DNA from: Acidimicrobiales bacterium
GTDB lineage: Bacteria > Actinomycetota > Acidimicrobiia > Acidimicrobiales > MedAcidi-G1
DNA length: 64,000 bases
Assembly: GCA_029245675.1 (NCBI GenBank)
Contig: JAQWOV010000020.1
Coordinates: 62,001-126,000 of the forward strand
Direction: 5' to 3'
Shown in pieces: positions 52,689-60,039 of the stretch. Below the pieces are notes generated by a model. It saw only the letters and a list, made by a program, of their open reading frames with translations, searched no databases and was not told the origin of the DNA. The stretch's first letter is position 1, and every line of letters starts with the position of its first letter. A program made the position numbers and the translations under genes.

Positions 52689-53779
52689 TAGAAATTCCTT
52701 TCCAATTCTCGCAAAATAGCCTCTGTGACTTCGTTTGTCGTCCCGAGCCCGCCTAAATCTGGGGTTAACGGTCCGGTCCGTGTGACTTCTTCGACAGCTA
52801 AGTGAAGTTTTTTTGAAATTTCTTGCATAGAAAAACCAAATTCAAACATTAAGGCGAGGCTTAAAATCATCCCAATCGGATTAGCGATGTTTTTTCCTGC
52901 GATATCTGGTGCAGTGCCATGAACAGGCTCATAAATTCCAGGAGAGTTTGACTGGTCCGTCAGAGAAGCGGAGGCAAGCATTCCTAACGAGCCCGAAAGT
53001 GCCGCAGCCTGATCAGAGAGAATGTCTCCAAAAAGATTATCTGCAAGTATGACATCGAATTGTTTTGGGTTAATAGCTAACTGATATGAACAGTTATCTG
53101 CATACATGTTTTGAAAATGAACATCGGGATATTCAAACGAAACCTCTGAGACTATTTCTCGCCAAAAAGCACCCGATTCCATAACGTTTGCTTTGTCAAC
53201 AGAAGTCAGATGACCTCTTCGTTTGCGGGCAAGTTCAAAACCAAATCGGGCGTGGCGCTTAACTTCGTCTACGTCGTAGGCGGCGGTATCAAAACCTCGT
53301 TTCGGCCCTTTTGAGTCACTTTCAATTCCGCGCGGAGAAGCAAACATGACCCCACCACACATCTCTCTCAAAACGATCAAATCGACTTCATCAAGGAGTT
53401 CAGGACGGTAAGGGGTTTTTTCGTTCAAATGGCTATAACTCCTTGCAGGTCGTATTCCCGCAAAAACATCAAGTTCCTTACGTAGACGCATAAGCCCATC
53501 TTTTTCTTCTGGTGTCCCTCCCGGAGCAAGATTGCCCCACTTTTCTCCACCGACTGCACCAACTAATACAGCATCAACGTTTTTAGCCTGATGCACTGTT
53601 TCATCTCTGCAGAACGTCCCGTAGGCATCCCATGCCTGCCCATGTATCAGATCTTCGTAAATCACCAAAGACAAATCAGCCATATCAGAAATTTTGTGCA
53701 GCACTCGAAGAGCTTGCGACATGACTTCAGGGCCGATTCCATCTCCTGGAAGGACAAGGATTTCTATTTTTCGGCTCAT
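52688..53779 (-). CDS. leuB: 3-isopropylmalate dehydrogenase-like beta-decarboxylating dehydrogenase
   Basis: 363 residues. NAD-dependent oxidation and decarboxylation of a 2-alkylmalate. LPGDGIGPEVM, LRKELDVFAGIRPARS, SVDKANVMESGAFWREIV (catalytic Lys), MYADNCSYQLAINPKQFDVILADNLFGDILSD (metal-binding aspartates) and EPVHGTAPDIAGKNIANPIG match LeuB. LREMCGGVMFASPRG departs from the usual RELTGGIYFG-PRG, and no leuA, leuC or leuD is near, so it may be true LeuB or a paralogue acting on another malate. Coupled to the AruI-like gene downstream. Confidence 0.85.
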   Translation of the reverse strand: MSRKIEILVLPGDGIGPEVMSQALRVLHKISDMADLSLVIYEDLIHGQAWDAYGTFCRDETVHQAKNVDAVLVGAVGGEKWGNLAPGGTPEEKDGLMRLRKELDVFAGIRPARSYSHLNEKTPYRPELLDEVDLIVLREMCGGVMFASPRGIESDSKGPKRGFDTAAYDVDEVKRHARFGFELARKRRGHLTSVDKANVMESGAFWREIVSEVSFEYPDVHFQNMYADNCSYQLAINPKQFDVILADNLFGDILSDQAAALSGSLGMLASASLTDQSNSPGIYEPVHGTAPDIAGKNIANPIGMILSLALMFEFGFSMQEISKKLHLAVEEVTRTGPLTPDLGGLGTTNEVTEAILRELERNF

Positions 53780-53827
53780 AAATTTTTAAACAAGAAATAC
53801 GAAAATGTAGATTATTTCAGTCCTGTT

Positions 53828-54121
53828 TTAAGATGTGAGTTCTTTTCGGAGTTCCATCATCGCAGCAAAATCACCGACCGGTCTGACTTGAGCAGTACCG
53901 ACGTTAAAGACTGGAAATAACCCAGCGAATATCTGCGCAGTGTCATCTGCATCCACTACAAAGAAAAACTGGTGACCCGGAGGGTCAACCCAAGCTCCAA
54001 GTACATCATTAACATTCTCTTTTAGGGTGTCAACGACAATAGCGAAGGTCTCTGACATAACTTCATCGTTATGGGCAGGGCACGTATGTTCATCGTGGGT
54101 GTGTGTTATATGGAAAAGCAT
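53828..54121 (-). CDS. small hypothetical protein, ferredoxin-like fold likely
   Basis: 97 residues, acidic, soluble. It begins MLFHITHTHDEHTCPAHNDE, a His/Cys-rich stretch that could bind metal, and continues with alternating helix/strand sequence (FAIVVDTLKENVNDVLGAWVDPPGHQFFFVVDADDTAQIFAGLFPVF) like small dimeric alpha-beta barrels (DUF3303/ABM type). It is a leftward gene just before the LeuB-like gene. No function can be named. Confidence 0.6.
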   Translation of the reverse strand: MLFHITHTHDEHTCPAHNDEVMSETFAIVVDTLKENVNDVLGAWVDPPGHQFFFVVDADDTAQIFAGLFPVFNVGTAQVRPVGDFAAMMELRKELTS

Positions 54122-54203
54122 AATCTTGTCAATTTCTCTTAGTTGGTGAATTAAGTCTAGATTTTTCTAAACGAATACTCAAATAGGCATCTCTGAGGGA
54201 TGA

Positions 54204-55199
54204 ATGTTTGAAATTAAAATTTGGTGTACCATTAACTTTTGGAAAATTATGGAAACACTTACAGGTATTGAACGCCTCACTTACGAAAAAGAAGCCACTT
54301 CACCTTTTGTGGGAAAATTTGGTTTACGGACTCTTTTTAATTTGATTTGGGCAACTGCCGGTTTTGTTGGAGTGATCATCCTCACTGAAAATGGCACACT
54401 TCCTTTATTGGCAGGAATGGCGCTCAGTGCGCTTTTCGTCCAAGCGTTTTACATGCCAATGCATGAAAGCGTTCATCACACCCCATCTGGAGGCAATCCT
54501 AAATTATCTTGGCTTGACAATTTGATAGGCCAGATAAGTGGTTTTGTTCTTTGCGAAAGCTTCACCGGACATGTAACGACGCATTTATTGCATCACACGC
54601 ATGCCAACGGAGAAGAAGATCCTGACGTCTTAAATTCGGAAGGAACCCCTGCGCAAATATTTGGTCGAACCATCGCAGGAGCTTCTCTGTACTTACTGGC
54701 TCCTTTTCTTGCGTTTTTCCCTTCCCTTGCTTTACTGTTTCCTAAAAAAATTCGAAAACGTTTCGCTGAACGCTCAAGATTGCGGGGACCTGAAGTGGCA
54801 AAAGCGATTCAAATCGTCGCAACCCTTCATGTCTTAGTTTTAACCATGGGCACAATCTTTGGTTACGGAAAAATTGTTTGGCTTCTCTGGTACCTTCCTA
54901 CTTGGGTAGCGAGATACTGGTTAGCTCTGGTTTTCGCCTGGTTGCCGCACCGGCCGCATGAAGAAACCACTAGATACAGAGACACAAGAATATTCACTTT
55001 CCCAGGAAGCACTTTCCTTATACGCGGCCATGATCATCATCTGCTACACCACTTATTTCCTCGTGTGCCGCATTATCACTTACGGTCGCTATGGAAAGAG
55101 ATGGCACCACACCTTCATGCGCAAGGAGCAAGAATTGAAGGTAACGCAGCGCGACACGCACTAAATATGAGTGGAGTTAGCTCTCAAGAGACTCTTTAA
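54204..55199 (+). CDS. membrane fatty-acid desaturase-family protein
   Basis: 331 residues, four membrane helices and the three histidine boxes of diiron desaturases: H-E-x-x-H-H in PMHESVHHTP, H-x-x-H-H in THLLHHTHANGEEDP, and H-x-x-H-H in HDHHLLHHLFPRVPHYH. It introduces double bonds or hydroxyl groups in acyl lipids or carotenoids; the exact substrate is open. The ATG at 54204 has GAGGG upstream; a second ATG at 54249 would remove 15 residues. Its end overlaps the opposing DUF1330-like gene by 23 bases. Confidence 0.85.
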   Translation: MFEIKIWCTINFWKIMETLTGIERLTYEKEATSPFVGKFGLRTLFNLIWATAGFVGVIILTENGTLPLLAGMALSALFVQAFYMPMHESVHHTPSGGNPKLSWLDNLIGQISGFVLCESFTGHVTTHLLHHTHANGEEDPDVLNSEGTPAQIFGRTIAGASLYLLAPFLAFFPSLALLFPKKIRKRFAERSRLRGPEVAKAIQIVATLHVLVLTMGTIFGYGKIVWLLWYLPTWVARYWLALVFAWLPHRPHEETTRYRDTRIFTFPGSTFLIRGHDHHLLHHLFPRVPHYHLRSLWKEMAPHLHAQGARIEGNAARHALNMSGVSSQETL

Positions 55200-56010
55200 G
55201 CCGATTTAGAGTAGGTCGAAGAATAAGAGTGTAAGTGTCCGAAATAGCGTTTTCGCGATGCACTTGAGCTTTCAACCGATCAGGGTCAGAAACCACCGCC
55301 ATAAAAGCACGTTTACTTGGATAATTGATAAATCGAATCTGATCCCAATCTCTACCATCGCCAAGAATTGTTCCTTCGACAGTAAAGAATCCAGAAACAC
55401 TTACCCCATGTTGAGCGGCTACTTTTGCTGCTTCTGAAGAGTAATTGTTCATATCTTCAGGATTTTCTCCTAAATCAACAGATTGTTCATATTTCAATAC
55501 ATGAAGAACGACTATTTCACCGTCTTCTTCGGTTGCAGGGTGGGGGACTTGATCAGGGTCGACGCTCGAAACTCCTTCCATCTCTGGTAATGCGGTTGGA
55601 AGCCCACCCATAACGATTGTTGATTTCATTCCCGCTTCCTTATGAACATGTTTCTCTTGGAAGTCTTCACGCTGCTGCATTTCTATAAAAGACTTCCGAG
55701 TCGGATATTTCACAATGGCGACACGGTCCCACAGCGGATCTTTTCCTAAAAGTTGTTCTTCAACTTCAGCGATAAAAACGAGTTCCGCTCCAATCTTTGC
55801 TAACACATCGACTGGTGAGTAAATGTCGTCAGCTTGCCTGCCAGATATCTGACTCTCCTGACCATCCTGGTAGTCAGCCGATTCACGATAATGCATGAGA
55901 TTAACCATCCAAACGGGGCCGTCTTGATCAGGTTCTGTAGTGGCCAACTTCTTTGCATATTCAATGTCTACCACTCCGTAGCGTGGACCCTTGGCAGGTG
56001 CGTCATTCAT
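55177..56010 (-). CDS. two-domain DUF1330-like (dimeric alpha-beta barrel) protein
   Basis: 277 residues made of two related halves, each about 110-120 long and each a DUF1330-like ABM fold: first VWMVNLMHYRESADY...WDRVAIVKYPTRKSFIEMQ, second VVLHVLKYEQSVDLGENP...WDQIRFINYPSKRAFMAVV. Single DUF1330 domains normally dimerise; here a tandem copy makes the dimer in one chain. Related folds act on small aromatic or reactive molecules (monooxygenases, lyases), but no catalytic residue is evident. It is the last gene of the 55.2-64 kb operon, 8 bases after the dehalogenase. Confidence 0.75.
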   Translation of the reverse strand: MNDAPAKGPRYGVVDIEYAKKLATTEPDQDGPVWMVNLMHYRESADYQDGQESQISGRQADDIYSPVDVLAKIGAELVFIAEVEEQLLGKDPLWDRVAIVKYPTRKSFIEMQQREDFQEKHVHKEAGMKSTIVMGGLPTALPEMEGVSSVDPDQVPHPATEEDGEIVVLHVLKYEQSVDLGENPEDMNNYSSEAAKVAAQHGVSVSGFFTVEGTILGDGRDWDQIRFINYPSKRAFMAVVSDPDRLKAQVHRENAISDTYTLILRPTLNRLKESLES

Positions 56011-56018
56011 AGTCGTCC

Positions 56019-56927
56019 TTAGTTTTTAGCGATGAACTCGTTAATTATCTCTGCTAGTTCAGGGCCTTTGTCCTCCTGAAGGAAGTGCCCGGCATTCTCA
56101 ATTTTGACATGCTGCTGGTTCTCTGTTCCAGAAACTCTGCCTATAAAAGCACCTTCTCCTCCTTTAGTGACCGGATCGCTGTCACTAAAACAAGTGAGAA
56201 ATGGTTTTTCAAAACGTTTCAGAACTTCCCAAGCTTCCTGATTATTTTTTGACTCGGGATTATCTGGAGTGGTGGGGACTAACGAGGGGAATATGCGCGC
56301 TCCGGCTTTGTAAGAGTCATCGGGAAATGGTGCGTTATAGGCAGAAATGACTTCTTCAGAAAAATCACTCACACATCCGCCACCTACAATCTTTCCAATA
56401 TCGAAGTGTGGAGATTCTTGCGAGAATTTCTGCCACGCCATGAAAGCAGAACTGAGAGGGCCGTCACCTGTCGGGAGTCCTGTGTTTCCTATAACCACAC
56501 GAGAAAAGCGTTCTGGAGATGCCGCAACTAACCGTAGACCTATTAACCCACCCCAGTCTTGACCGAAAAACGTGATGTTTGAAAGATTAAGAGAATCAAA
56601 TAAGAGTTCTGAAACCCAAGTTATGTGGCGGGCATATGTGTAATCTTCTTTTTCTGAAGGCTTATCGCTTTTCCCAAACCCGACAAGATCAGGAACTACA
56701 ACTCTGTTCCCTGCGGCCACTAAAACAGGGATCATGTGGCGGTAGAGGTAACTCCAAGAAGGTTCACCGTGAAGTAAGAGAATAGGGTCAGCTTCTGAAG
56801 GCCCTTCGTCTAAGTAGTGCATCCGTAGTTGCCCACCTTCTGTGTCAGAAACATTTACATAATTTTCCGCAAAGTTGTAGCCCAGAAGATCAGCAAAGCA
56901 CTCTTCAGGCGTTCTTAAAGCTTTCAT
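56019..56927 (-). CDS. haloalkane dehalogenase (alpha/beta-hydrolase, HLD-I type)
   Basis: About 302 residues starting MKALRTPEECF. Nucleophile Asp124 in FFGQDWGGLIGLR, with halide-stabilising Trp125 next to it; oxyanion-hole Glu55 in LLHGEPSWSYLYRHM; catalytic acid in CFSDSDPVT (about 249/251); His281 in NAGHFLQED. A cap-domain Trp165 (FMAWQKFS) fits the second halide-binding residue of subfamily I enzymes such as DhlA. The product of the reaction is an alcohol plus halide. I reject a longer start at 57029 (35 extra residues that run back into the MBL gene). GGAGAC precedes the ATG. Confidence 0.85.
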   Translation of the reverse strand: MKALRTPEECFADLLGYNFAENYVNVSDTEGGQLRMHYLDEGPSEADPILLLHGEPSWSYLYRHMIPVLVAAGNRVVVPDLVGFGKSDKPSEKEDYTYARHITWVSELLFDSLNLSNITFFGQDWGGLIGLRLVAASPERFSRVVIGNTGLPTGDGPLSSAFMAWQKFSQESPHFDIGKIVGGGCVSDFSEEVISAYNAPFPDDSYKAGARIFPSLVPTTPDNPESKNNQEAWEVLKRFEKPFLTCFSDSDPVTKGGEGAFIGRVSGTENQQHVKIENAGHFLQEDKGPELAEIINEFIAKN

Positions 56928-56931
56928 GAAA

Positions 56932-57783
56932 TTAGTCTCCTTTAGTGATTTCAACGCGATGGAGATCATCTCCAACTTCGATTTGTCCAGAAAAATGTTG
57001 CGCAGCGAGATCCACCCAGTCTTGTCCATCTCCGGCGGGACTCGTCACATTCAAATCAGGAACGTAATGCGTCATTATTAATGTAGACATTCCGTTCCGA
57101 TCAGCAGTTTGAGCTGCCTCTTCAGGAGATGAGTGATAGTCCAAAATATCTAGCCCACGTGGGTTAGGTGAGAATTGAATGATGTCCTTCCTGATTACAG
57201 TATGGACTAGCGCGTCTGAACCTTCGCAAAGGGAATCAAGCCCAGTGCACGGAAGAGTGTCTCCCGCAGTGACTACTGACACTTCATTGTGGCTGAAACT
57301 AAAAGCGATACTTGGTTCAACTGGCTTGTGATCGGTTGGGGCGCATGCAATAGATACTTCACCTTCCAGGGGAACCGGTCCTTCGGCCACCTCAATTACA
57401 TTCAGGAGAGGAGGGCTGTTGAGATCATCGTGATGATCCATCCGGTACTGCACATCTCTACTTAAGGAGGCAAGGATAGAGTCGACGACTTCTTGAGTTC
57501 CGATTGGACCAACAATGGTTAACGGCTTTTCGGCTGGACCAAGAATCCAATAGGAAGTTATAACGTCGTTCAAATCTGTGAAATGGTCACTGTGTAGGTG
57601 GGTGAGTAGAACTCCATTTAGGTTTCCAGCTCCCAACCAGAGACCAGCTAGACGCATTAAAACTCCACGACCGGCATCTACTAAATAATGTTCGTCTCCG
57701 GCACTAATTAAAGTAGCCGGACCTGCTCTCTCTGCACTCGGGATAGGGCTTCCCGTGCCGAGAAGAGTTACAGAAATAGTCAT
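56932..57783 (-). CDS. metallo-beta-lactamase-fold hydrolase (RNase Z-like branch)
   Basis: 283 residues. Metal motif H-x-H-x-D-H in LLTHLHSDHFTDLND, further ligands in CAPTDHKPVEPS (His), VVTAGDTLPCTG (Asp) and MTHYVPDL (His). VTLLGTGSPIPSAERAGPATLI at the start is the form seen in arylsulfatase-type or RNase Z-like MBL proteins. Context (sulfatases, dehalogenase) favours a hydrolase for a small ester or lactone rather than tRNA processing. Starts in the stop of the arylsulfatase gene (ATGA) and ends 4 bases before the dehalogenase. Confidence 0.83.
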   Translation of the reverse strand: MTISVTLLGTGSPIPSAERAGPATLISAGDEHYLVDAGRGVLMRLAGLWLGAGNLNGVLLTHLHSDHFTDLNDVITSYWILGPAEKPLTIVGPIGTQEVVDSILASLSRDVQYRMDHHDDLNSPPLLNVIEVAEGPVPLEGEVSIACAPTDHKPVEPSIAFSFSHNEVSVVTAGDTLPCTGLDSLCEGSDALVHTVIRKDIIQFSPNPRGLDILDYHSSPEEAAQTADRNGMSTLIMTHYVPDLNVTSPAGDGQDWVDLAAQHFSGQIEVGDDLHRVEITKGD

Positions 57784-60038
57784 TGTCTTGCATTCTCCGC
57801 TCTAGCTATTGCTTCTTTGGTTCCAGATGCTTCACGCGAAAGTAGTTGAATTGCTACCTCATGAAGGGTTCCAGTAAAGGGAAAAGCTCCGTTGTATTGA
57901 GTTGAAACTTGCGACCCATGGTCAGATCCGATGCTTTGCCCTATGGAAGAAATCATCCGCATGTATAAAGGTAACTCTGCTTGGCCGGAGGAAATATCAT
58001 TTATTTTCAATTCGCATGACCCGGCTCTTCCTTCTCCGCGACGGAATACCACAGTCAAAGTTGAGTCCCCTTCAGGTATTTCCGTTTCAGATTCGATGAT
58101 TGTGTGGTCATCAAACGCGTTGTAGTCAACCACAAGCCGGTTGTTTTGAACAAAAATAGAAATCCCAGAATTCATGGTTCCGTGAGCCCAAAGCACTCCT
58201 TCCGTCGAAGTATCGTAAGAAATTTGGGCAGTCAACTCCCAACTTCTACCACCGACAGCGGCAGAGGCTTGTGCAGTTATAGGGGTCATCGGCGGGCGAT
58301 AAACATACCTTCGGTTCGCCGGGTGAGGGGACCTATCGCGAAATCTCGCTCCGAAAAGGACGAAACCTCTCTCATCAAGCGGGAGAACCCCGTTGCGCTC
58401 TGCTTCGCTCCACCAGAGGTCAATTAATTCACTGAGTTTTTCTGGCTGCTCATCTGCAAGATTCACACATTCAGACATATCGTCGGCAAGATTGTAAAGT
58501 TCCCAAGCCTCAGTATCAAAATCTGCTTCAGTTTCGTGCTTGCATACGGCCTTCCATTCTCCCGAAATGAGAGCGCGACTTCCATTCTGCTCAAAATATT
58601 GCAAGGTGTTGGTCGCTGGAACTTCAGGAGCGTCTAGAACGCTTGCAAAAGAATGTCCTGTTATCGGCATTTGTTCAAATCCCTTTATGTTCTCAGGGGC
58701 GGTAATTCCGATGAGTTCATAAATTGTCGGGACAATGTCGGCCACATTAATGAATTGGTTTCGCAAAGATCCGGTCTGCTCATTATTTACACCGTTAGGC
58801 CAGTGAAGAACTAGTGGTACATGCACACCACCTTCGTGAGTATTTTGCTTGTACCACTTGAAAGGTGAGTTACCGCATTGAGCCCATCCCCATGGATAGT
58901 TGGTGTGGCTGTGTGGTCCACCAATGTCGTCGATGCGTTCAATGGCCTCATCAGGGCTCTCTAAAATTCCATTAAAGAATTTCATTTCGTGCATAACACC
59001 AAAGGGGCCACCTTCCTGAGAGGCACCATTGTCGGCTAATACAAGCAAGATTGTGTTATCTAATTGCCCCATTGCTGATAAGCCATCAACTAATTTGCCG
59101 ATTTGGTCATCTGTGTGGTCTAAAAATGCGGCAAATGCTTCTTGAAGTCTTGCGGCGAGTTTTTGCTGATTCTCGGGTATGTCATCCCACGTATCAACTC
59201 CAGGGTTTCTTGGAGCCAGTTGTGTTCTTTCAGGAATGACGCCTAATTCGATTTGTTTCTTGTAGCAGCGTTCCCGCATGACGTCCCAGCCTTCATCAAA
59301 TGTGCCACGATATTTTTCAAGATATTCGGCAGGCGCTTGATGCGGGGCATGTGTCGCTCCGAAAGGAAGGTAAGCAAAAAATGGGCGATCAGGTCGAATT
59401 CCTTTACTGTCGGAAATCATTTGCAGGAGTTGATCTACAAGGTCTTCGCTTAGGTGATATCCCTCTTCAGGGCTCTTTGGTGGGTTTATATGATGGTTAT
59501 CAGCAGTCAACTCGGGATGAAATTGGTCAGTTTCACCTTCGAGAAAACCGTAGTATCGGTCAAATCCGCGTTGAAGAGGCCATTGATCAAAAGGTCCAGC
59601 TGCAGAGGTGTTTTCCATCGGGGCAAGGTGCCATTTGCCGGTACAGAATGTCGCATACCCTTCAGCGGACAATACTTCAGCGATTGTTCCAGCATGGTTA
59701 GATATATGACCTAGTTGATGAGGGAAACCAGTTTGCCAATTAGAAACTCCTCTCATTCCAACCGCGTGTTGAGATCTTCCTGTAAGTAAAGAAGCGCGTG
59801 TTGGCGAGCAGAGGGGAGTGACATGAAAGTTTGTGAACTGCAGCCCGTTGCTTGCTAACGCATCTACATTTTCAGTATCTATTTCTGAGCCATAACTTCC
59901 AAATTGGGCAAAACCAGTGTCGTCCAGGAGAACAATGATGACGTTTGGTGCGTCTTCCCCGGGGTGTGGTGCTTCAGGGAACCGTGGTTCAGAATCGGCA
60001 AGAGTTCTCCCAATTTTTCCTTCAAATGGTTGACTCAT
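57780..60038 (-). CDS. arylsulfatase-type sulfatase
   Basis: 752 residues, alkaline-phosphatase-like fold. The residue to be converted to formylglycine is Cys77 in TPLCSPTRASLLTG, the C-x-P-x-R motif; metal ligands are Asp39/Asp40 (VIIVLLDDTGF) and the later LADNGASQEGG. Other landmarks: FCTGKWHLAP, FDRYYGFLEGETDQFHPEL and FAYLPFGATHAPHQAP. No signal peptide is visible, so it seems cytoplasmic. The C-terminal 200 residues form a beta-rich domain. Activity needs a formylglycine-generating enzyme, which is not in the window. One base separates it from the fused sulfatase. Confidence 0.9.
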   Translation of the reverse strand: MSQPFEGKIGRTLADSEPRFPEAPHPGEDAPNVIIVLLDDTGFAQFGSYGSEIDTENVDALASNGLQFTNFHVTPLCSPTRASLLTGRSQHAVGMRGVSNWQTGFPHQLGHISNHAGTIAEVLSAEGYATFCTGKWHLAPMENTSAAGPFDQWPLQRGFDRYYGFLEGETDQFHPELTADNHHINPPKSPEEGYHLSEDLVDQLLQMISDSKGIRPDRPFFAYLPFGATHAPHQAPAEYLEKYRGTFDEGWDVMRERCYKKQIELGVIPERTQLAPRNPGVDTWDDIPENQQKLAARLQEAFAAFLDHTDDQIGKLVDGLSAMGQLDNTILLVLADNGASQEGGPFGVMHEMKFFNGILESPDEAIERIDDIGGPHSHTNYPWGWAQCGNSPFKWYKQNTHEGGVHVPLVLHWPNGVNNEQTGSLRNQFINVADIVPTIYELIGITAPENIKGFEQMPITGHSFASVLDAPEVPATNTLQYFEQNGSRALISGEWKAVCKHETEADFDTEAWELYNLADDMSECVNLADEQPEKLSELIDLWWSEAERNGVLPLDERGFVLFGARFRDRSPHPANRRYVYRPPMTPITAQASAAVGGRSWELTAQISYDTSTEGVLWAHGTMNSGISIFVQNNRLVVDYNAFDDHTIIESETEIPEGDSTLTVVFRRGEGRAGSCELKINDISSGQAELPLYMRMISSIGQSIGSDHGSQVSTQYNGAFPFTGTLHEVAIQLLSREASGTKEAIARAENARQ

Positions 60039-60039
60039 T

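Noticed and set aside
56928-57029. Longer dehalogenase start at 57029
   Set aside because: It would run about 98 bases into the MBL gene; the ATG at 56927 gives the normal family length.
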